Below the pieces are notes generated by a model. That model did no database searches, was not told where the DNA came from, and saw only the letters and a list, made by a program, of their open reading frames with translations. The translations under genes and the position numbers were made by a program. 64,000 nt of DNA from Parapontixanthobacter sp963736595 (GTDB taxonomy: Bacteria > Pseudomonadota > Alphaproteobacteria > Sphingomonadales > Sphingomonadaceae): the NCBI GenBank assembly GCA_963736595.1, contig CAVTPG010000011.1:186001-250000 (forward strand). Direction: 5' to 3'. This document shows, in pieces, positions 25,387-33,157 of the stretch. Numbering within the stretch: the stretch's first letter is position 1; every line of letters begins with the position of its first letter.

Positions 25387-26916
25387 TTAAGCAAACTGCT
25401 TGGCGAAGGTTTTCAATGCGTCGACCGTGCGGTCTTTCACATCGTCGTCGAACTTCTGGGTGGTGCGGATATCATTCAGGACATCGCTGTGATCGTTGCG
25501 CATAAAGCTCAGCATAGCCGCTTCATATTCATTGACACGGTCCACCGGAATATCGTCGAGGTAGCCATTGGTTCCGGCGAAGATCGAGACGGTCTGCTCT
25601 TCGAACGGCATTGGCGAGAATTGCGGCTGTTTCAGCAATTCCGTCAAACGCGCACCACGATTGAGCAGCTTTTGCGTCGAGGCATCAAGGTCGCTGCCGA
25701 ACTGCGCAAACGCAGCCATCTCACGGTATTGCGCAAGGTCCAGCTTCATCGAGCCGGAGACTTTTTTCATCGCCTTGGTTTGCGCGGCACCGCCGACGCG
25801 GCTGACCGACAGACCCACGTTAATGGCCGGACGGATACCTTGATAGAACAGGTCGGTTTCAAGGAAGATCTGGCCATCGGTGATCGAAATCACGTTGGTC
25901 GGGATATAGGCAGATACGTCACCCGCCTGCGTTTCAATGATCGGCAGCGCGGTCAGCGATCCGCCGCCCTCGCTATCGTTCATCTTGGCTGCACGTTCGA
26001 GCAAACGACTGTGGAGATAGAACACGTCGCCGGGATAAGCTTCACGGCCCGGAGGACGACGCAGCAGCAGTGACATCTGGCGATAAGCCACGGCCTGCTT
26101 GGACAAATCGTCATACACGATGACAGCGTGCATCCCGTTATCGCGGAAAAATTCGCCCATCGCGCAGCCAGTGTAAGGCGCAAGATATTGCAGCGGCGCA
26201 GGCTCGGAAGCAGTCGCGGCGACCACGATGGTGTAATCCATCGCGCCGTTTTCTTCCAAGGCCTTGACGATTTGTGCAACCGTCGAACGCTTCTGTCCGA
26301 TGGCGACATAGATGCAGTAGAGCTTTTTCTTCTCGTCATCGCCCTGATGCGCGTCGCGCTGATTGATGAACGTGTCGAGCGCGACAGCGGATTTACCCGT
26401 CTGACGATCGCCAATGATCAATTCACGCTGGCCACGGCCAACCGGAACCAATGCGTCGATGGCTTTCAGGCCCGACTGCACCGGCTCATCGACCGATTGG
26501 CGCGGGATAATGCCGGGCGCTTTGACTTCGACGCGGCTGCGCTGATCGGAGACGATCGGGCCTTTGCCGTCAATTGGATTGCCAAGGGCATCGACCACGC
26601 GGCCGAGCAAGCCTTTGCCAACCGGAACGTCCACGATGGTGTTGGTCCGCTTGACGCTGTCGCCTTCGCCGATTTCCGCATCGGAGCCGAAAATCACGGC
26701 ACCGACATTGTCCGCTTCCAGGTTCAGAGCCATGCCCTGAACGCCGTTGGAAAATTCGATCATCTCACCGGCCTGAACATTGTCGAGGCCGTGGATGCGG
26801 GCGATACCGTCACCGACCGAGAGCACGGTGCCGACTTCGCTGACTTCGGTTTCGGAGCCGAAATTGGCGATCTGGTCCTTGATGACCTTGGAGATTTCTG
26901 CTGCGCGGATTTCCAT
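25387..26916 (-). CDS. atpA: ATP synthase F1 alpha subunit
   Basis: The 509-residue non-catalytic nucleotide-binding subunit. The P-loop is IGDRQTGKSAVALDTF near residue 170. VIVYDDLSKQAVAYRQMSLLLRRPPGREAYPGDVFY and PAINVGLSVSRVGGAAQ are typical. It lies between atpH and atpG with short gaps, all on the minus strand. Confidence 0.98.
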   Translation of the reverse strand: MEIRAAEISKVIKDQIANFGSETEVSEVGTVLSVGDGIARIHGLDNVQAGEMIEFSNGVQGMALNLEADNVGAVIFGSDAEIGEGDSVKRTNTIVDVPVGKGLLGRVVDALGNPIDGKGPIVSDQRSRVEVKAPGIIPRQSVDEPVQSGLKAIDALVPVGRGQRELIIGDRQTGKSAVALDTFINQRDAHQGDDEKKKLYCIYVAIGQKRSTVAQIVKALEENGAMDYTIVVAATASEPAPLQYLAPYTGCAMGEFFRDNGMHAVIVYDDLSKQAVAYRQMSLLLRRPPGREAYPGDVFYLHSRLLERAAKMNDSEGGGSLTALPIIETQAGDVSAYIPTNVISITDGQIFLETDLFYQGIRPAINVGLSVSRVGGAAQTKAMKKVSGSMKLDLAQYREMAAFAQFGSDLDASTQKLLNRGARLTELLKQPQFSPMPFEEQTVSIFAGTNGYLDDIPVDRVNEYEAAMLSFMRNDHSDVLNDIRTTQKFDDDVKDRTVDALKTFAKQFA

Positions 26917-26940
26917 GTGGGGTGCCTTTCGGATGCGCGC

Positions 26941-27498
26941 TCAGGCGCTTTTCATCGCTGTCGCGAGAGAGTTGAGACGGGTGCGGATCGAACTGTCGAT
27001 ACGTTTGGAACCGATGGTGACGACAAGGCCGCCAAGCAGGTCCGGATCGACATTCGCGGAAAGTTTGACCGTGCGGCCTTCGCGCGCGGTCAGTTTGGAT
27101 TTCAAAGCGTCGAGCTGGCTGTCATTTAGCGCATGGGCGCTGGTGACTTCGGCAGTGACTTCGCCGCGCTGTGCCGCTGCAATCGACTGAAAGGCGCGGA
27201 TGATATTGGATAGCTGCCCCAGCCGCCGGTTTTTCGCCAGCACACCGAGAAAATTCTGCGTCAGTTCGGTCACGCCCAGCAATGCGGAGATGCCCCAAAA
27301 CGCTTTTTCAGAAGCACCCCGGCTGACTTGCGGGTTCGTCGTCAGCTCCTGCAGATCCTGTGATTCGCGCAAAGCATTTTGCAGCTTCTCCATATCGGAT
27401 TCGACGGCGCTCACACTGCCGGCTTCGGCAGCGAGATCGAACAATGCGGAGGCGTAACGCCCTGGCAGACTAGCCTGAATACCGGCGGAATTCTCCAC
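26941..27498 (-). CDS. atpH: ATP synthase F1 delta subunit
   Basis: The 185-residue stator subunit that joins F1 to the b subunits. GRYASALFDLAAEAG and, near the C-terminus, ANVDPDLLGGLVVTIGSKRIDSSIRTRLNSL match the family. The start codon is GTG, with AGAGGATCG upstream. It is first gene of atpHAGDC here. Fo subunits are not in the window, as usual in alphaproteobacteria, where they are encoded elsewhere. Confidence 0.95.
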   Translation of the reverse strand: MENSAGIQASLPGRYASALFDLAAEAGSVSAVESDMEKLQNALRESQDLQELTTNPQVSRGASEKAFWGISALLGVTELTQNFLGVLAKNRRLGQLSNIIRAFQSIAAAQRGEVTAEVTSAHALNDSQLDALKSKLTAREGRTVKLSANVDPDLLGGLVVTIGSKRIDSSIRTRLNSLATAMKSA

Positions 27499-27642
27499 GC
27501 GAAACGATCCTCTTAGGTCTGAGATACACGAATGCTAAACGATGCCGTGATCGACGCGGCCGGATGACCTGTCGGGCAAGGTTGGCGCGCGCCTAGCATT
27601 GCCCCACAAACGATGCAAGCGATGTTGGGTTTCGGTAGTCGC

Positions 27643-29202
27643 TTAAGGCACCTGTTTTGGCGCGCAGCGATAGACCACCCGTTCATTCGGGCGATCGGGC
27701 AGCTGGGTGATGACGCCCGATTGCATGACGCCCAAATCCTGAGCCGCATTTTCGGTCTCGCATTGGGGCGGGGTATAAGCGCGGCGAGCGATCCGCGCTT
27801 CTTCTATGGCATTGCGGCTGAGCAAATAGCGGTCGCTGCGGAAGGTGCGGGTTTTTGGATCATACGTGTTCACCGAAACCGCGTCTTCGGATTGCGGCAC
27901 GAAGATGCGGGTCCAGGTTCCGCTGGTCAGGCCGTATTGGGTCCGTCCGTTGACGCAGCCATCCGCGCGCCAGTCCAGCGCGATGTCGTCTGCGCTGGCT
28001 CCGACGATCCGGCTGCGGTCCTCGTCCACCGTGCATAGCAAAGCAGCAGATTGCCCGGTGTCGCTGCCAGCCATCGGCGGAGAGGTGTCGCCATCCTGCA
28101 TTCCATCGGCGATGCGGCGGTCGATTTCGTCGATGCCAGGGCGTGAGAACCATACGGCCAGCGCGGCGACGAAGGCTGCGGCGGCTATTGCGCCAGCGAT
28201 CATGACCGCTTTGTTGTTAGGCTCATCCTCGTCGCGGTCGCGGCGCTTGATATACAGCGCATAGCTGGCCGCGCTCCAGCCGATCAGGGCCAGCAAAAAC
28301 GCCAGCGCCATCGCGTTTTCGCGAGATTCCTGCACGCTTTGTACAGCTTCCAGCCGCACTCGCTCGCGCCGATCGCGTAGGCCTTGCGTTTCCGCATTCA
28401 GGCTGGCTTGCGCTGCGGCCTGCTCCCGCTCCAGCCGCGTGCGCTCATCGGCATCGATTTCGGCAAAGCTGCGACAGGGCAGCGCATTAAGGCGCAGATC
28501 GACTTTGTTCTCGCGCAAAAACGGCAGCAATTCGCGGTTCGACACAGCAAAGAAAAACTCCGCATCCGAGCCTCCGCTATCCGCGCCGAAACTGTTGACG
28601 CCAAGGACGCGGCCACACGCATCGAGCAACGGCCCGCCGGAATTGCCGCGCGCGATGGGCGCCGTGTGCAGGATCGTGTCGAATTGCCTTGAAGGGCGCG
28701 CGCCGGACAGAAAGCCCTTGGCTTTGACGGCTGGCTGCGAGCGGAAAATGTCCCCGATCTCCAACCCTTGCGCGCGGTCCACATTCATCGGATAGCCGAC
28801 CGCCGTAACTTCGCCATTATCCTGCGGCGTGCCGCCCGCTATCGTCAGCGGTGGCAGGCGGATTTTGCCAGTTGTTTCGACCAAAGCCAGATCGTTGCGC
28901 GGGCTGACGCTCAACACCTTGGCATAGACGGCATCATCGCCCTGACTGGTGACTATCCCGACGCGCAGCGTATCGTCCTGCATCGCTTCGCGCACGACAT
29001 GGGCATTGGTGACGATCATCGTCGGCGACACGGCAAAGCCGCTGCCGTGGCTGACCGGATAAATTTCCTGACCATCTGTGCCAATAATGACCACGCGGAC
29101 CACGCCGCGTTCAGCAGCTGCGATGTCTGCGGGATCGGCGCGCGCAACCGTGTGGACGGCCAGCGATGCCAGCAGCATGAGAAGGGAGAGCAAGCGGAGC
29201 AT
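27643..29202 (-). CDS. Membrane-tethered trypsin-like serine protease (S1C type)
   Basis: About 519 residues. A signal peptide (LLSLLMLLASLAVHTVARA) is followed by a trypsin-like domain. The catalytic triad is visible: His in VTNAHVV, Asp in SPRNDLALVE, Ser in ARGNSGGPLL. Then come a charged coiled-coil stretch (ERTRLEREQAAAQASLNAET), a membrane span (ALAFLLALIGWSAASYAL), a short basic/acidic loop (KRRDRDEDEPNNK), a second span (AGAIAAAAFVAALAVWF) and a ~155-residue C-terminal domain with several cysteines. The topology places both the protease and the tail outside the cytoplasm. No PDZ domain is apparent, unlike DegP. Substrate unknown. ATG at 29202 starts directly at the signal peptide. Confidence 0.83.
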   Translation of the reverse strand: MLRLLSLLMLLASLAVHTVARADPADIAAAERGVVRVVIIGTDGQEIYPVSHGSGFAVSPTMIVTNAHVVREAMQDDTLRVGIVTSQGDDAVYAKVLSVSPRNDLALVETTGKIRLPPLTIAGGTPQDNGEVTAVGYPMNVDRAQGLEIGDIFRSQPAVKAKGFLSGARPSRQFDTILHTAPIARGNSGGPLLDACGRVLGVNSFGADSGGSDAEFFFAVSNRELLPFLRENKVDLRLNALPCRSFAEIDADERTRLEREQAAAQASLNAETQGLRDRRERVRLEAVQSVQESRENAMALAFLLALIGWSAASYALYIKRRDRDEDEPNNKAVMIAGAIAAAAFVAALAVWFSRPGIDEIDRRIADGMQDGDTSPPMAGSDTGQSAALLCTVDEDRSRIVGASADDIALDWRADGCVNGRTQYGLTSGTWTRIFVPQSEDAVSVNTYDPKTRTFRSDRYLLSRNAIEEARIARRAYTPPQCETENAAQDLGVMQSGVITQLPDRPNERVVYRCAPKQVP

Positions 29203-29312
29203 GGCCGCCTGATCCGCCAAATCGGCCGTGAAAGCAAGACAGCGCGTCATGTGCATTTGGTCCGCCTATCATGTATCGACGACTTAAGCTTTTAAAGGGA
29301 GGAGGCGAGATC

Positions 29313-29819
29313 GTGACATTTCGAACGGCACGACGCATTGTCTGGGACATATTCGGTACGGATTACGGGCCGATGCTGGTCGCGGCGACCGACAAAGGCG
29401 TGTGCTGCCTGTCGTTTGGCGAAGGTGAGACGGAGTTACGCGCGCGTTTTCCCACAGCGGACCTCGTGAAAGGTAGCGCAGAATTTGCCGATCTGTTTGC
29501 GCAAGTCCTTGCTGCTGTCCAGCGACCGGGCGATGCGCGCGACATTCCGCTCGATGTGGAAGGCACGGTGTTTCAGGAGCGCGTGTGGCAAGCCTTGCGA
29601 GACATTCCGCCGGGCGAAACGCGCAGCTATGGCGAACTGGCGGCGCAACTTGGCAATGCCAAAGCCAGCCGCGCGGTTGGCGGAGCGAATGGTGCAAACA
29701 ATGTCGCCGTGCTGATCCCGTGCCACCGCGTGATCGCTGCGGATGGCGGGCTGGGCGGCTATGCTTATGGATCGGACATCAAGACCGAATTGCTGCGCCG
29801 GGAGCGGGAAGCCAGTTAA
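29313..29819 (+). CDS. ogt: Methylated-DNA--protein-cysteine methyltransferase (Ogt/Ada C-terminal type)
   Basis: This suicide enzyme removes methyl groups from O6-methylguanine. The acceptor cysteine is in VLIPCHRVIAADGGLGGYAYG. FQERVWQALRDIPPGETRSYGELA is the helix-turn-helix region that binds the minor groove. The GTG at 29313 follows GGAGG at 29301-29305, a better start than the ATG at 29271. It sits between a protease gene and a photolyase gene transcribed the other way. Confidence 0.92.
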   Translation: MTFRTARRIVWDIFGTDYGPMLVAATDKGVCCLSFGEGETELRARFPTADLVKGSAEFADLFAQVLAAVQRPGDARDIPLDVEGTVFQERVWQALRDIPPGETRSYGELAAQLGNAKASRAVGGANGANNVAVLIPCHRVIAADGGLGGYAYGSDIKTELLRREREAS

Positions 29820-29858
29820 ACTGTCATCGGATACGTCTTGCGCGCGTGCCAGTAAAAC

Positions 29859-31430
29859 CTAATCCCGCGCCCAGCCATTGTCAGCCGGTTTCAAAGTGCT
29901 GAGAAATTCGTCCGCGCTGTCGAGATATTCCTGTTTGCGGTCATCGCTCATCCGGTCCCATGTCGAATAGACGCGGCTAACGCGGTGATTCTTCGACAGG
30001 CGCTCGCGATGGCGGTCCATAAAGTGCCAATAGAGCGGGTTGAACGGACACGCGCCTTCGCCTGTCTTGATTTTAGGCGAATATTTGCAATCGGCGCAGT
30101 AGTTGGACATTTTGTTGATGTAATTGCCGCTGGCCGCATAGGGCTTTGTCGCCAGCTTTCCGCCATCGGCATAAAGAATCATTGCGGCGACATTGGGCAT
30201 CTCAACCCATTCATACGCATCGGCATAGACGACCAGATACCAGTCCTGCACTTCGCGCGGATCGAACCCGGCCAGCAGCGCAAAATTGCCCAAAACCATC
30301 AGCCGCTGAATGTGGTGCGCGTGCGCATTGTCGCGGGTGGAACGGATGGAATCGGCCAGACACCGCATGTCCGTCTCCCCGGTCCAGTAAAATTCGGGGA
30401 GCGGACGCGTCGCATCCAATTCGTTCGCATCGCGCAGACCCGGCATCATGTACCAGTAGAACCCGCGCACAAATTCGCGCCAGCCAATGATCTGCCGGAT
30501 GAAGCCCTCGACACAATTCAGCGGTGCGTCGCCGTTGCGATATGCGGCTTCGGCACGCTGGCACAGGACATAGGGATCGAGCAGCCCCAGATTGATCGAG
30601 GTGGACAGCATGGAGTGGAACAGATCGTCCTCGCCATAGACCATGGCGTCCTGATAATCGCCGAATTTGGGCAGCCGTTCGGAGAAAAAAGCGTCGGCGG
30701 CTTCTTCGGCCTGTTCGCGGGTCACCGGCCAGCCAAATTGGTCAAGACTGCCGAAATGCTTGGCGAACTTGTCCTCGACCAGAGCAATACATTCCTGCGT
30801 GATCGTGTCAGGCTTGAACAGCGGGCGCGGCGGCGCATTCATATCGTCGGCGGGCGGCTCGCGGTTCATCCGGTCGTAATTCCATGTCCCGCCGGTCGGT
30901 TGCTTACCTTCCATTAGCAAGCCCGTGCGCTTGCGCATCATGCGATAGAAATGCTCCATCGTCAGGTGCTCGCGATCCTCCGCCCATTCGCGAAAATCGG
31001 CAATCGGGCAGAGGTAGCGATCGTCGGGCAGGATCGTGACGTCGCAGGGAAACTTGTCCGGCCATTCCGCAATAGCTTGATTGAGTCGCCATTCGCCCGC
31101 TTCGACGACTTTGACTTCGCGCGGGTCATGCCGCTCGATTGCGCGCGCGACTTCACCGGTAAAACTATGCGCGTTTTCAGGATCGGTCAGCTCGACATAA
31201 TCGACCGTCCAGCCGGCATCTGTCAGCTCTTGCGCAAAGTGACGCATGGCGGAAAAAATCAGCACGATCTTCTGTTTGTGGTGTTTGACGTAAGTGGCTT
31301 CGTCCCACATTTCCGCCATCAGGATGAGTGTGTCATCCTTCGTGCGACCGCGCAGCGATGCCAGCGTTCGCGTTAGTTGATCGCCCAAAATGGGCACAAG
31401 AACGGGGCGATGATCGGATTTGCTGGCCAT
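29859..31430 (-). CDS. phrB: FeS-containing photolyase/cryptochrome (PhrB / CryPro family)
   Basis: A 523-residue member of the iron-sulfur bacterial photolyase group, which repairs (6-4) photoproducts in Agrobacterium PhrB. The N-terminal Rossmann-like domain has VPILGDQLTRTLASL. The FAD-binding helical domain has NCVEGFIRQIIGWREFVRG and HHIQRLMVLGNFALL. Four cysteines (MRC, then YCADC, then GAC) are spaced 88, 3 and 13 residues apart, exactly the spacing I recall for the 4Fe-4S ligands of PhrB. HFMDRHRERLSKNHR is near the C-terminus. Cofactor and substrate are inferred from family. Confidence 0.93.
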   Translation of the reverse strand: MASKSDHRPVLVPILGDQLTRTLASLRGRTKDDTLILMAEMWDEATYVKHHKQKIVLIFSAMRHFAQELTDAGWTVDYVELTDPENAHSFTGEVARAIERHDPREVKVVEAGEWRLNQAIAEWPDKFPCDVTILPDDRYLCPIADFREWAEDREHLTMEHFYRMMRKRTGLLMEGKQPTGGTWNYDRMNREPPADDMNAPPRPLFKPDTITQECIALVEDKFAKHFGSLDQFGWPVTREQAEEAADAFFSERLPKFGDYQDAMVYGEDDLFHSMLSTSINLGLLDPYVLCQRAEAAYRNGDAPLNCVEGFIRQIIGWREFVRGFYWYMMPGLRDANELDATRPLPEFYWTGETDMRCLADSIRSTRDNAHAHHIQRLMVLGNFALLAGFDPREVQDWYLVVYADAYEWVEMPNVAAMILYADGGKLATKPYAASGNYINKMSNYCADCKYSPKIKTGEGACPFNPLYWHFMDRHRERLSKNHRVSRVYSTWDRMSDDRKQEYLDSADEFLSTLKPADNGWARD

Positions 31431-31477
31431 GCGCGTCTAACGAATTACGGCGCTTGCAGTGCCGCGCTAAACATAAA

Positions 31478-32233
31478 TTATGACGCCGATTGTGCGGCGG
31501 GCTCGTCTGCGTCTGCGTCCGCGCCGTCGTCTAGCGCATCATCTTCTGACGTCTCTATGATCTCAGGCGTCAACTCGCTGATCGTGCCGTCACGCATGGC
31601 GTTGATCTGCTCGATGAATTGGCGCGCGCCTTGGCCACTATGCGGACTGCCCGCGATCACTTTCAGCAAATTGACAGCCTTGTCATATTCGCCTTCGCCA
31701 ACATGGTGCGAGGCCAGTGCAAAGCGTAGCTCCTGCGATTCCGGTGCGCCGTAAAACGCCTCTTCCAGAGCGCTGCCAACTTGTGGATGTTGCTCTCCTG
31801 CACGCAGATATGTGCTGGCAAAACGGAACAAGGGCAGCGGGTGAAGCGGATCGATCCGATTGGCGATCTGGTAATATTTGCGCGCCGCATTCCAGCCTTC
31901 GGGATCGGGATTTTCCGTATGGTCGAATGGTTCGAGTAACAAGTCACCCATCAATACATTGGCCAGCACGTGGTTTTCGTTCAGCGAAAGCGCATTCTCC
32001 AAAGCGCTTCTCGTCGCATCGAAATTATAGCGATCGGGCGCGTCTTCGGCGTGTGCCGCGCGATGTTCGAATTGCGCAAACTGATACCATCCCTCCGCAT
32101 CGGCCTGATCGGACGCGAGCAACTTTTGAAATTCGCCCCGGGTTTTGTCCACTTTGTGATCGTGCATATGATCGAGCGTTAGGGAAATAAGGTCAGACTT
32201 GTATTCGCTTTCGCGGCGTGATCTTGATGTCAT
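31478..32233 (-). CDS. TPR-like helical protein, probably the C-terminal half of a split HExxH peptidase
   Basis: A 251-residue helical protein with tetratricopeptide-like units: AEGWYQFAQFEHRA, ARKYYQIANRIDPLHPLPLFRFASTYLRAG and ELRFALASHHVGEGEYDKAVNLL. The Asp/Glu-rich tail lacks structure. The nominal start MTSRSRRESEY overlaps the end of the upstream peptidase gene in another frame. Joining ITP of that gene to ESEYKSDLISLTLDH here needs the removal of one base near 32215. That would give a single protein of about 540 residues with a peptidase half and a TPR half. I favour that reading. Confidence 0.72.
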   Translation of the reverse strand: MTSRSRRESEYKSDLISLTLDHMHDHKVDKTRGEFQKLLASDQADAEGWYQFAQFEHRAAHAEDAPDRYNFDATRSALENALSLNENHVLANVLMGDLLLEPFDHTENPDPEGWNAARKYYQIANRIDPLHPLPLFRFASTYLRAGEQHPQVGSALEEAFYGAPESQELRFALASHHVGEGEYDKAVNLLKVIAGSPHSGQGARQFIEQINAMRDGTISELTPEIIETSEDDALDDGADADADEPAAQSAS

Positions 32234-33122
32234 CCATATAGGGAAATGGAGTTTCCGATCGTGTGAAAGTCATTGGGCCGTTGACATATTTATCCAGACG
32301 TTTTTCCAACGCGTCGAGATCGCCGAAAATCTGCTCGGCCGCAGCCAGCGGCTCTTCACCCTCTGCCAGCAAACTGAGGTAGCGCCCGATCTGCGCGCCC
32401 CGCTCGTCGGATTGATACATCATATGCGTTAGCGCCCAGGCCCAAGCGTAAAAATCGAAGACTTTCTCATGCTTCCCGCTTGCTGATTCTACGAGCAAAG
32501 TGCGAATGGGAATTTGTGGGCTGCCCATCAGTGAATAGGCGCGATGATTGGCCACTTCGCCGAAAGTCCAAGCCCCATTGCGCTTGAAGTCCGCTGTTGC
32601 CGCGTATTCCGCAAAACCTTCAACAAACCAGGCGGGCGCAGGAACGGGAAAATTCCGGGCCATGAAATGATGCGCATATTCGTGAAATAAGACGGTCTGT
32701 CCGTCCATGTCGAACTTATTGCGCGCTTTCTCGCGATTGGCGACGGCGTAGCTGCCTTCGGTGCGGGCGTGATAAAATCCGGCGACATTGCTGCGTTTGG
32801 GTCCAAGCAAACGATCGACGGTCGAGGCTTTGCTGACGAGATAGATGGTCAGACGATTGGGCTGAAGCTCGGGTTCGCGGCGAAAAAAGATGCGCAGCAA
32901 AGCGTCGAATCTCTCGGTCTTGTGCGCAAATTCTTCAAGCTGCCGCTCGCCGCCATTGCTGTAGATTACGAAATGGTGCGTATCCGCGCGGTACCAGGTT
33001 TCCGCCACAGCCGGCGATGTCATCAACATCGCGCAAAGTGTTGCGATCAATGTACGAACCAGTGTCAAACGAACTAGCACTGTGCGATCCCCCGAAAGCC
33101 CCAAATCCCTATTTGGCAGCAT
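32193..33122 (-). CDS. Exported HExxH metallopeptidase-like protein
   Basis: A 309-residue protein with a signal peptide (VRTLIATLCAMLMTSPAVAE) and a zinc-peptidase motif LFHEYAHHFMARNFP near residue 150, followed by WFVEGFAEYAA, where the second glutamate fits a gluzincin ligand. WYRADTHHFVIYSNGGE at the start resembles the front of DUF1570-type proteins. The activity is not proven. The frame ends at RKRIQV and overlaps the TPR gene by 41 bases. The two probably form one gene split by a one-base insertion. Confidence 0.78.
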   Translation of the reverse strand: MLPNRDLGLSGDRTVLVRLTLVRTLIATLCAMLMTSPAVAETWYRADTHHFVIYSNGGERQLEEFAHKTERFDALLRIFFRREPELQPNRLTIYLVSKASTVDRLLGPKRSNVAGFYHARTEGSYAVANREKARNKFDMDGQTVLFHEYAHHFMARNFPVPAPAWFVEGFAEYAATADFKRNGAWTFGEVANHRAYSLMGSPQIPIRTLLVESASGKHEKVFDFYAWAWALTHMMYQSDERGAQIGRYLSLLAEGEEPLAAAEQIFGDLDALEKRLDKYVNGPMTFTRSETPFPYMDDIKITPRKRIQV

Positions 33123-33157
33123 AATGCTAATGCGTCGTTACGCAAGAGCGCGGGGTT

